From Sphingomonadaceae bacterium (GTDB lineage: Bacteria > Pseudomonadota > Alphaproteobacteria > Sphingomonadales > Sphingomonadaceae), in NCBI GenBank assembly GCA_023384025.1, contig JAHDXX010000068.1, positions 1 through 14,174 on the forward strand: a DNA stretch of 14,174 bases, given 5' to 3'. Within the stretch, counting starts at the first letter, position 1; each line of letters begins with the position of its first letter. The notes beneath the pieces are model-generated. The model did not search any database, was not told where the DNA came from, and worked only from the letters and a program-made list of their open reading frames with translations. Below, piece after piece: positions 7,513 through 13,700 of this stretch. Made by a program: the position numbers and the translations under genes.

Positions 7513-8222
7513 CGTGTCGCCGTTTCCTGCGCCTTGAATATCTGCGCGCAGCCGATCTGGGCCAGGCGCAAAAGGCGCAGGAAGCCTTCCTCGTCATAGG
7601 GCGCGCCTTCGGCAGTGGCCTGCGCCTCGGCGATCTTGCCGCCTTCGATCAGCACGAAGTTGGCATCGGCATCGGCGCTGCTGTCTTCCGGGTAGTCGAG
7701 ATCGAGCACCGGGGTGCCCTGATAGATCCCGCAGGAAATCGCTGCGACCTTGGCGGTGATCGGGTCTTCCTTGATTGCGCCCTTTGCGATCAGCCCATTG
7801 ACCGCGAGTCGCAGCGCAACCCACGCGCCGCTGATCGAAGCGGTGCGGGTGCCGCCATCGGCCTGCAGCACGTCGCAATCGAGCGTGATCTGGTGCTCGC
7901 CGAGCTTCTTCAGGTCCACCACCGCGCGCAGGGAGCGGCCGATCAGGCGCTGGATTTCCTGCGTCCGCCCGCTCTGCTTGCCCTTGGCCGCTTCGCGCTG
8001 GCCGCGGGTGTGCGTGGCGCGGGGGAGCATCGAGTATTCGCCGGTGACCCAGCCTTCGCCCTTGCCGCGCAGCCACGGCGGGAGCCGGTCTTCGACACTG
8101 GCGGTGCACAACACCCGCGTTTCGCCGAAGCTGATCAGGCACGAACCCTCGGCATGCTTGGTGAAACCGGTTTCGATGGTGATAGCGCGCATCTCGTCGG
8201 GCGCGCGGCCGGAAGGTCGCAT
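7509..8222 (-). CDS. rph: Ribonuclease PH
   Basis: RNase PH is a phosphate-dependent 3'-to-5' exoribonuclease that trims tRNA 3' ends and contributes to rRNA turnover; it works as a hexamer of dimers. The 237-residue protein begins MRPSGRAPDEMRAITIETGF, the family's usual N-terminus. It contains ISFGETRVLCTASVE, the phosphate-binding arginine region SGRTQEIQRLIGRSLR, LDCDVLQADGGTRTASISGA, and the acidic active-site stretch DLDYPEDSSADADANFV. Length equals that of typical family members (about 238). The ATG at 8222 has AGGAG five bases upstream. It is the first gene of the minus-strand unit rph-rdgB-hemW-xerC and diverges from hrcA across an intergenic region holding REP-like palindromes. Confidence 0.97.
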   Translation of the reverse strand: MRPSGRAPDEMRAITIETGFTKHAEGSCLISFGETRVLCTASVEDRLPPWLRGKGEGWVTGEYSMLPRATHTRGQREAAKGKQSGRTQEIQRLIGRSLRAVVDLKKLGEHQITLDCDVLQADGGTRTASISGAWVALRLAVNGLIAKGAIKEDPITAKVAAISCGIYQGTPVLDLDYPEDSSADADANFVLIEGGKIAEAQATAEGAPYDEEGFLRLLRLAQIGCAQIFKAQETATR

Positions 8223-8364
8223 AAATACTCCTGTTCCAGGATCCGTTCGCCCTGAGCTTGTCGAAGGGCTGTCCTGCTTCTGCCGCTGCGCTTGAAGAAA
8301 AAACTGTGCTTCGACAAGCTCAGCACGAACGGAAATTGGATTTGTGCCCGAGAGTGGCTAGCTA
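8223..8364. promoter_or_regulatory. Divergent rph/hrcA intergenic region
   Basis: These 142 bases must hold promoters for rph (minus) and hrcA (plus). Most of it is taken up by the inverted REP-like pair at 8243-8332. I see no CIRCE inverted repeat and no CTTG-N17/18-CYTAT heat-shock promoter. Only about 32 bases remain between the repeat and the hrcA start, so the hrcA promoter probably overlaps the repeat or lies further upstream. Confidence 0.5.
8243..8332. repeat. Inverted pair of REP-like extragenic palindromes
   Basis: The arm at 8243-8269 and the reverse complement of 8306-8332 share CCGTTCG and CTGAGCTTGTCGAAG and differ at only four of 27 positions. Each arm can fold alone: GCCCT/AGGGC in the left arm and GTGCT/AGCAC in the right. 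The four differences form two compensating base-pair changes in that stem. The 36-base spacer contains an A-run at 8298-8303. I recognise this type of GAGCTTGTCGAAG repeat as common between genes in sphingomonads, from memory only. Similar elements elsewhere are mobilised by REP-associated tyrosine transposases (RAYTs); none is encoded in this window. Confidence 0.85.
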
Positions 8365-9411
8365 ATGCACATGACCACCCCACCCGTCACCGAACTGACC
8401 GACCGTGCCCGGGCGATCTTTCGTCTGGTGGTCGAGGGCTATCTGGAAAGCGGGCAGCCGGTCGGGTCAAAAACTTTGGCGAACGATGGCGGGCTGAACC
8501 TCTCTCCTGCGTCCATTCGCTCGGTGCTGGCTGACCTCGAGGCCGTCGGCCTGCTCGCCGCGCCGCATACCAGCGCGGGGCGGCTGCCGACCGAGACGGG
8601 CTTGCGCCTGTTTGTCGACGGGATGATGCAGGTCGCGGAACCGACCCGCGCCGAGCGCGAGGCGATCGAGGCGCGGCTGGAAAAATCCGGTCCGATCGAA
8701 CAGGCGCTTGAGGCGACGAGCGCGATGCTCTCCGACCTGAGCGGGGCGGCGGGCATGGTCATGGTGCCGAGCCGCGAACCGCGACTCGCCCAGATCACGC
8801 TCGTGCCATTGGGGCAGGGGCGGGCGCTGGCGGTGCTGGTTGGCGAGGACGGCGGGATCGAGAACCGTGTGATCGCAATCGGCGATACGCCGGCGCACCT
8901 GCTCGAAGAGGTCAGCAACTACATCACCTCGCGTTTGCTGGGCCGCACGCTGTCCGAGGCGAGTGCGGCCATGCGCGCGGAGATTGCCGCGGGCAAGTCG
9001 GCGCTCGACAAGGCCAGTCAGGACCTGGTCGAGCGCGGCCTCGCGGTCTGGACCGAGGATACCGCCAGGCGCCCGCTACTGATCGTGCGCGGGCAGGCCA
9101 ACCTGCTCGATGCCAGCGCGCTGGAGGATCTGGAGCGGGTCCGCTCGCTGCTCGACGATCTCGAAAACAAGCAGTCGGTCGCCGAATTGCTCGAGACCGC
9201 GCGCGAGGCGCAGGCGACCCGTATCTTCATCGGCAGCGAGAACCGGCTGTTCGCGCTGTCAGGCTCGTCCGTGATCGCTTCGCCCTATCGTGACCGCGAG
9301 GGCCGGGTGGTCGGCGTGCTGGGGGTGATTGGCCCGACGCGGTTGAATTACGCGCGCGTCGTCCCCATGGTGGATTTCACCGCCCGGTCATTGGGCAAGA
9401 TCATCGGATAG
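8365..9411 (+). CDS. hrcA: Heat-inducible transcription repressor HrcA
   Basis: HrcA represses chaperone genes, usually groESL and sometimes dnaK, by binding CIRCE operators; GroEL keeps it active. The 348-residue protein starts with a winged helix: TDRARAIFRLVVEGYLESGQ, PVGSKTLA, LSPASIRSVLADLEAVGLL, then the hallmark wing APHTSAGRLPTETGLRLFVDGMM. The C-terminal region contains the GAF-like and dimerisation segments, including LNYARVVPMVDFTARSLGKII at the very end. The ATG at 8365 is followed by another in-frame ATG at 8371; a weak purine-rich GAGAGTGG before the first makes it slightly preferable. grpE begins 12 bases after the stop, so they form an operon. No CIRCE element is visible upstream, so autoregulation is not supported here. 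Confidence 0.96.
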   Translation: MHMTTPPVTELTDRARAIFRLVVEGYLESGQPVGSKTLANDGGLNLSPASIRSVLADLEAVGLLAAPHTSAGRLPTETGLRLFVDGMMQVAEPTRAEREAIEARLEKSGPIEQALEATSAMLSDLSGAAGMVMVPSREPRLAQITLVPLGQGRALAVLVGEDGGIENRVIAIGDTPAHLLEEVSNYITSRLLGRTLSEASAAMRAEIAAGKSALDKASQDLVERGLAVWTEDTARRPLLIVRGQANLLDASALEDLERVRSLLDDLENKQSVAELLETAREAQATRIFIGSENRLFALSGSSVIASPYRDREGRVVGVLGVIGPTRLNYARVVPMVDFTARSLGKIIG

Positions 9412-9423
9412 ATACGGAAAATC

Positions 9424-10008
9424 ATGAGCGACGACGATAAGCGGCCGCAGGACGAAGCCGTTGAAAAGGAACTTGAAGGCGTGCCCGAGCACATGCTCGA
9501 CAAGGAAGGCGAAGGCGAGGAAGCGGGCGAAGGCCTGGCCGAGGCGCTGGCGGCGCTGAAGGCCGACCTTGATGCGGCGCGGCAGGAAGTGCTCTACGCC
9601 AAGGCCGATACGCAGAACGTGCGGCGGCGCCTTGAAAAGGACATTCAGGACGCGCGCGCCTATGCCGCGACCGGGTTCGCGCGCGATATCCTGTCGGTGG
9701 CCGACAACCTCGCCCGCGCGCTCGACGCGCTGCCGGTCGAAGTGCGCGAGGACGAGAAGATGAAGGGCTTCGTCACCGGCATCGAAGCGACCCAGCGCGA
9801 GCTGGAGAAGGTGTTCGGCCAGCATGGCGTCACGCGGATCGCATCGGTTGGCCTGCCGCTCGACCCTAACCAGCATCAGGCGATGCTCGAAATCCCGACC
9901 GCCGAGCATGAACCGGGCACGGTGGTGCAGGAAATGATGGCCGGCTACATGATCAAGGACCGCCTGCTGCGCCCGGCTATGGTCGGCGTCGCGAAGAAAC
10001 CGGACTGA
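9424..10008 (+). CDS. grpE: Nucleotide exchange factor GrpE
   Basis: GrpE releases ADP from DnaK and so drives the DnaK-DnaJ chaperone cycle. The 194-residue protein has a charged, Glu-rich N-terminal tail, then a long helix/coiled-coil segment (about 35-80, including KADLDAARQEVLYAKADTQN). The C-terminal beta domain carries the family signature, with LPLDPNQHQAMLEIPT and PGTVVQEMMAGYMIKDRLLRPAMV. It lies 12 bases after hrcA, in the common hrcA-grpE pairing. Its partner gene dnaK is about 3.7 kb downstream on the same strand, separated by the DUF885 gene and three genes on the opposite strand. It is followed after 17 bases by the DUF885 gene, which may share the transcript. Confidence 0.97.
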   Translation: MSDDDKRPQDEAVEKELEGVPEHMLDKEGEGEEAGEGLAEALAALKADLDAARQEVLYAKADTQNVRRRLEKDIQDARAYAATGFARDILSVADNLARALDALPVEVREDEKMKGFVTGIEATQRELEKVFGQHGVTRIASVGLPLDPNQHQAMLEIPTAEHEPGTVVQEMMAGYMIKDRLLRPAMVGVAKKPD

Positions 10009-10025
10009 GCCGGGAGGACTAGGGG

Positions 10026-11777
10026 ATGAGGGCTGCTTTCCTGTCGAAGGTGGCTCTTGCCACCCTGTTTTTCGCAGGTCCGCTGTCGGCACAGGATGCA
10101 GACATGCGGCTCGCCGCCTTGGCGGATGCATACCACTCCTACCAGATCGCCGAGTCCGGCCGTGTCGAGCAGCCCGATGGCAGCGCCGAGGCCGGATCGC
10201 GCTATCCTTCGGTCACCCCCGAGGCGAACCTGGCGCGGGCTGAGAAAGCGCGCGGCTGGCTGGCGGAGCTTGATGCGATTGGCACGGACGGGCTGACCCC
10301 CGCAGGCAAGATCGATGCCGCTGTGCTGCGCCACCTGCTCGAAACCGAGATCGGCGATGCGCAGTTCCGCGAATGGGAAATGCCGTTTGACAGCGACAAC
10401 AATTTCTGGAGCTATCTCGCCCCACGCGGGCCGTTCCAGAGTGTCGACGAATACGAGCGCTATCTCTCGCGATTGCGGGATATCCCCCGCTACTTTGCCG
10501 AACACAAGGCCAATGCGCGTGCAGGCCTGGCGCGCGGGTTCAGCGTGCCGCGGGTGACGCTGGAAGGGCGTGACGTTTCGCTCGCCGCCTATGAGGTCGA
10601 CACGCCCGAGAAAAGCGCGTTCTGGGTGCCGTTCGCCGCGATCCCGACGCAACGCATTTCTGACAAGGAAGCGGCCCGGCTTCAGGCGGAGGGGCGGGAG
10701 ACTATCGCGAACGTGGTCATCCCCGCGTTCCGCGATTTTCTCGCCTTCTATCGCGAGGAATACCTGCCGCAGACCCGCACCACGCTCGGCGCGCGCGAAT
10801 TTCCCGATGGCGCGGCCTATTACCGCCAGCAGATCAGGGAATACACCACCCTCGACCTGACCGCTGAGCAGATACACCAGATCGGCCTCGATGAAGTCGC
10901 GCGGATCACCGCCGAGATGGAGCAGGTGAAGGCCGAAGCCGGGTTCACCGGCACCTTGCCCGAATTCGTCCGCTTCCTGCGCACCGATCCGCAGTTCGTC
11001 GCCCGCACGCCGGACGAGCTGATGGGTGTCTCGTCCTACGTTGCCAAGCGGGTCGACGGGGAGCTCAAGCACTACTTCGGGTTCCTGCCACGCTACCGCT
11101 TTGCGATCCGCGAGGTCGATCCGGCGATAGCGCCGTTCTACACCGCCGGGCGGGGCGGGCTCGAATATTGCCAGATGAACACCTGGAACCTGCCCGCGCG
11201 GCCGCTCTACAACATCCCCGCGCTGACCATGCACGAATGCGCCCCGGGGCACAGCTTCCAGGCCGCGATTGCGCTGGAGCAGCCTGAAGTGCCCCGCTTC
11301 CGGCGGCAGGTCTATTTCTCCGGCTTCGGCGAGGGTTGGGGGCTCTACACCGAGTACCTCGGCAAGGAGATGGGCATCTACCGTACGCCCTACGAACGGT
11401 TCGGGCAGCTCAGTTACGAGATGTGGCGCGCGGTGCGGCTGGTGATCGACACCGGCATCCACCACTATGGCTGGAGCCGCGAACAGGCGATGGACTATCT
11501 CGCCAGCCGCACGGCGCTGTCCGAACACGAAGTCGCGACCGAGGTCGATCGCTACATCAGCTGGCCGGGGCAGGCGCTGGCCTACAAGCTGGGCGAGATG
11601 ACCATCCGCCGGGTTCGCGCCAAGGCGGAGCGGGAGCTGGGTCCGGCGTTCGACATCCGCAAGTTCCACGACGTGGTGCTGTCGCTCCGCTCCGTCCCCC
11701 TGCCGGTGCTGGAGGAGCGGATCGACGCGTTTATTGCCGACGGTGGGCAGGGGCTGCCTGGGGTGAAATACGATTAG
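10026..11777 (+). CDS. Secreted DUF885 family protein, putative metallopeptidase
   Basis: A 583-residue protein with a Sec signal peptide (hydrophobic residues 9-18; likely cleavage after Leu20-Ser21-Ala22), so it is probably periplasmic. It matches the DUF885 family, predicted to be zinc metallopeptidase-like. The key motif is TMHECAPGHSFQ, with His403, Glu404 and His409 as candidate metal ligand and catalytic residues. Other conserved stretches are YYRQQIREYTTLDLTAEQIH, GEGWGLYTEYLGKEMG, and near the C-terminus GQALAYKLGEMTIRRVRAKA and FHDVVLSLRSVPLPVLEERI. GGGAGG sits eight bases before the ATG. Substrate is unknown. It is in line with hrcA-grpE after 17 bases, so it may be transcribed with the heat-shock operon. 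Immediately after its stop, base composition changes abruptly to AT-rich. The opposite strand is open for 574 codons here, but that is a composition artefact. Confidence 0.88.
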   Translation: MRAAFLSKVALATLFFAGPLSAQDADMRLAALADAYHSYQIAESGRVEQPDGSAEAGSRYPSVTPEANLARAEKARGWLAELDAIGTDGLTPAGKIDAAVLRHLLETEIGDAQFREWEMPFDSDNNFWSYLAPRGPFQSVDEYERYLSRLRDIPRYFAEHKANARAGLARGFSVPRVTLEGRDVSLAAYEVDTPEKSAFWVPFAAIPTQRISDKEAARLQAEGRETIANVVIPAFRDFLAFYREEYLPQTRTTLGAREFPDGAAYYRQQIREYTTLDLTAEQIHQIGLDEVARITAEMEQVKAEAGFTGTLPEFVRFLRTDPQFVARTPDELMGVSSYVAKRVDGELKHYFGFLPRYRFAIREVDPAIAPFYTAGRGGLEYCQMNTWNLPARPLYNIPALTMHECAPGHSFQAAIALEQPEVPRFRRQVYFSGFGEGWGLYTEYLGKEMGIYRTPYERFGQLSYEMWRAVRLVIDTGIHHYGWSREQAMDYLASRTALSEHEVATEVDRYISWPGQALAYKLGEMTIRRVRAKAERELGPAFDIRKFHDVVLSLRSVPLPVLEERIDAFIADGGQGLPGVKYD

Positions 11778-12612
11778 AGAACTAGGTTTGAAATAAAATT
11801 CAATTTAAAATAATTCAATATATGCATGATTGCCCAACAAATTGTACAATTATGAGTGTATCGATTTTTTCTTTTGGAATCCCTATACCTTCTCCCCTAT
11901 CGGCAAAAAACGATGGATTGCCTTTTGAAGAAAGAAATTTTGCAAGCTCCCTTGCAAATTTTGTATTTTGAGCTGTGTAATAAATAACAGAATTGCGCTT
12001 ATTCATGAAATTAGGGCGCTCGGAAAATTCGGTGATATCTGAACCCGCAGTTACAAACCCGATTGTGTTCATGCGATCAATTTGTTGCCAAATCCTGGAT
12101 GCAGATACTCCACATCGCTGAATGTCAATTTCATAACTAGCTCGTTCGGAAATCTCTGGGAATTTCGAATAATCAATTTCGCTCTTATCCGGGTTGTTGG
12201 AAGGCCTTGGTTGATCTCGTGAACTTGTGGCCTGAGATATTACTCCATCAGGAAGGTTATCATTCGATCCAACCGTCTCCTCCGGCTTTGGAAGAGGTAA
12301 TTTAGTAAGCTCGGTCGAAAGGTAAATTACGGAAAGAAGCGAAATAATCAGGAAAAGAAGTATTGTGATAGCGGGTGTTGCTCTTAAGTTAATGAACGGA
12401 ATCCTTATGGATTGTCTGCTCGAATCATTTCTTGAGCTAAAAATTTCACGGGTACCGACGGTCATGATTAAGACAACTAGGCCCACGATCGAAATAACCA
12501 GGTAATCTTGCGGCCATTCCATCAAATTCAGCCTCCGTCGCTTGTGATTGCGAATTTGTCTGGCATTATCAAGTCATAGGCCTTCGGGTCAAATACTCCG
12601 GGAACCTTTGCT
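11778..12612. other. AT-rich island, probably horizontally acquired
   Basis: From just after the DUF885 stop to within the 3' end of the vgr-related gene, composition drops to about 35-50 % GC in lines counted by hand (for example 35 % at 11941-12000, 37 % at 12301-12360), against about 65-72 % in counted lines of neighbouring genes. Both edges are sharp. The block holds one complete gene, read on the minus strand, and roughly the last 27 codons of its upstream neighbour. I see no integrase, transposase, tRNA or clear flanking direct repeats. Confidence 0.75.
11815..12522 (-). CDS. Unrecognised two-helix membrane protein with periplasmic C-terminal domain
   Basis: I do not recognise this 235-residue protein. 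Two hydrophobic segments are predicted (about residues 7-24 and 50-69). The loop between them is positively charged (Arg25, 31, 36, 40, 47), so by the positive-inside rule the long C-terminal part should lie in the periplasm. A Pro/Ser/Asn-rich linker (about 75-115) leads to a folded region. Its end, SVIYYTAQNTKFARELAKFL through DTLIIVQF (178-228), looks like strand-helix-strand and faintly recalls LytR-C or SPOR-like domains; this is a weak impression. The only two cysteines, Cys137 and Cys233, are both in this domain and could form a disulfide. GGAGG nine bases before the ATG supports the start; a TTG directly before it is an alternative. Codon use is AT-rich, unlike every neighbour, suggesting transfer. 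Confidence 0.8.
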   Translation of the reverse strand: MEWPQDYLVISIVGLVVLIMTVGTREIFSSRNDSSRQSIRIPFINLRATPAITILLFLIISLLSVIYLSTELTKLPLPKPEETVGSNDNLPDGVISQATSSRDQPRPSNNPDKSEIDYSKFPEISERASYEIDIQRCGVSASRIWQQIDRMNTIGFVTAGSDITEFSERPNFMNKRNSVIYYTAQNTKFARELAKFLSSKGNPSFFADRGEGIGIPKEKIDTLIIVQFVGQSCIY

Positions 12613-13040
12613 CCCCGCCGCAGCAGGAATGCGTGACGGACGATCTCGGCCTGCTGTTCGATCCCGTACTGCTCCAGCTTCCAGCCCGGCTTGAGGCTGT
12701 AGTCGTAGCGTTCCCACGGCAGGCGGTTGATGATCAGCCACCAGCTCCCGAACGTCTGGGTTTGCCAGACATGGACCAGTTCGTGGATGAAATGCCCTTG
12801 CAGGTGGAGGGGGGCTGCGGAGAAGTCGTCGCAGTAATGGTCGCCGTGCGGGTGGAAATGCAGGTGGCCGCGCGGGGCCATCGTGACCTTGCGCGGCTGG
12901 AACGGGAACCACTTGCGGCGGCGGATGGTCACTTTCGCGTAATCGAGCGCATCGCCGAATACGCTGCGGGCAAGCGCGACCTCGCCCGGCGTCAGCGGGC
13001 GCTCACCGCCGACCGGGCAAGCTGCGACCTCGACGGCCAT
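12528..13040 (-). CDS. Vgr-related protein, putative zinc metallopeptidase with HExxH motif
   Basis: A 170-residue protein of a type I recall from sphingomonad genomes under the label 'vgr-related protein'. It begins around GERPLTPGEVALARSVFGDA and continues with RRRKWFPFQPRKVTMAPRGH. The motif HFIHELVHVWQ contains His86-Glu87-x-x-His90, a zinc-protease signature, and Glu128/Glu132 in GIEQQAEIVRHAF could supply a further ligand. No signal peptide is seen, so it is probably cytoplasmic, unless secreted otherwise. The ATG at 13040 is 10 bases downstream of the preceding stop; no good ribosome site is visible, so coupling to that gene is likely. The last 27 or so codons fall in the AT-rich island and may have replaced the original C-terminus. 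Peptidase activity is inferred from motif only, and the Vgr link is nominal. Confidence 0.75.
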   Translation of the reverse strand: MAVEVAACPVGGERPLTPGEVALARSVFGDALDYAKVTIRRRKWFPFQPRKVTMAPRGHLHFHPHGDHYCDDFSAAPLHLQGHFIHELVHVWQTQTFGSWWLIINRLPWERYDYSLKPGWKLEQYGIEQQAEIVRHAFLLRRGAKVPGVFDPKAYDLIMPDKFAITSDGG

Positions 13041-13050
13041 TGCGGCAGGA

Positions 13051-13533
13051 TCAGCGTTCGCTGCCTGCCGCGCGCACTTCCGCGGGGAAGCTGTGCTTGT
13101 CGCCACCGGAGACGGTCAGCGTGACTTCCACGGTGCCGCCTTCCTTCACCTCGGGCGAAAGCTTCATTGCCATCACATGCTTGCCGCCCGGCGCGAAGGA
13201 GACCTTGTCGCCTTTCTTCACCGGTAACGGCAGCATCGGCATCATCTGCATCTTGCCCGACCATTCGCCGTATTCGTGGAACTCGGCGCTCTCCGCTCCC
13301 TCCACATCGACCCGGCTCAGCGCGAAAGAACGGTCGCCGTCATAGGCCAGCTCGAAGTAGACCGCTGCCGGATTGCCCGCGACAGCAGGAAGCACCAGCC
13401 GCGCATCGGTCACGGTCATTCCGGCCACGCCTTCAGGCGCTTCGGCTGCGGGTTGTTCGGCGGTTTCACCGCAGGCGGCGAGGCCAAGCGTGCCGAACGC
13501 AAGTGCGGCGGCGAGGATAACGGGCTTTCTCAC
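13051..13533 (-). CDS. PCu(A)C-type copper chaperone lipoprotein
   Basis: PCu(A)C proteins bind Cu(I) in the periplasm and help deliver it to the CuA or CuB centres of cytochrome oxidase. The 160-residue product has a hydrophobic leader and a lipobox Leu18-Ala19-Ala20-Cys21, so it should be membrane anchored. The metal-site spacing H-x10-M-x21-H-x-M is met exactly: His86, Met97, His119 and Met121, with FHEYG in place of the usual His-Met start. The GGKHVMAMKL segment is typical. Translation starts at a GTG (13533) with GGGAG nine bases upstream. The gene diverges from dnaK across 167 bases and is followed by the vgr-related gene after 10 bases. No cytochrome oxidase or Sco gene is present in the window. 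Confidence 0.92.
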   Translation of the reverse strand: MRKPVILAAALAFGTLGLAACGETAEQPAAEAPEGVAGMTVTDARLVLPAVAGNPAAVYFELAYDGDRSFALSRVDVEGAESAEFHEYGEWSGKMQMMPMLPLPVKKGDKVSFAPGGKHVMAMKLSPEVKEGGTVEVTLTVSGGDKHSFPAEVRAAGSER

Positions 13534-13581
13534 GCGACATGTCTCCCTGTTCTTCGTCCCCAGCCTAGCGACAGCCGCTCC

Positions 13582-13609
13582 CTTGTTCCACCGGATTCCG
13601 CACCTATAT
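13582..13609 (+). promoter_or_regulatory. RpoH-type heat-shock promoter of dnaK
   Basis: CTTG at 13582-13585, a 17-base spacer and CCTATAT at 13603-13609 fit the alphaproteobacterial heat-shock consensus CTTG-N17/18-CYTATNTNNG, except for the final G. Transcription would begin near 13616, leaving a leader of about 85 bases before dnaK. The same bases also give a fair vegetative promoter (TTGTTC, 16 bases, TATATC), so basal and heat-induced transcription could start together. Confidence 0.75.
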
Positions 13610-13640
13610 CGCCCGCATAAACGAGCTGCCGAGCCGGTCT

Positions 13641-13656
13641 GCCTCTTGCAGGAGGC
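13641..13656 (+). other. Small hairpin in the dnaK leader
   Basis: GCCTC (13641-13645) pairs perfectly with GAGGC (13652-13656) around a six-base loop, within the predicted untranslated leader. No T-run follows, so it is not a terminator. Role unknown; mRNA stability or chance are both possible. Confidence 0.35.
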
Positions 13657-13700
13657 CGCACAGTGCAGTGTCCAATCAACTCGAACGAGTGGGGAAGTAC

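Noticed and set aside
8223..8364. CIRCE operator or heat-shock promoter before hrcA
   Set aside because: No TTAGCACTC-N9-GAGTGCTAA repeat is present. The CTTG sequences at 8257 and 8291 lack a CYTAT element 17 or 18 bases downstream.
9945..11669. A 574-codon open frame on the minus strand opposite the DUF885 gene
   Set aside because: Its product is Arg/Gly/Pro-rich with no recognisable domain, and the plus strand encodes a well-conserved family. Long antisense frames are expected from GC-rich codon use.
11785..11806. Possible terminator after the DUF885 gene (TTGAA with TTCAA)
   Set aside because: The stem is five AT-rich pairs without a GC core or T-run, and such matches are expected in AT-rich DNA.
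13679..13690. RNA thermometer hiding the dnaK ribosome site
   Set aside because: The palindrome forms only about four stable pairs and ends before the ribosome site instead of pairing with it. No leader segment complementary to that site was found.
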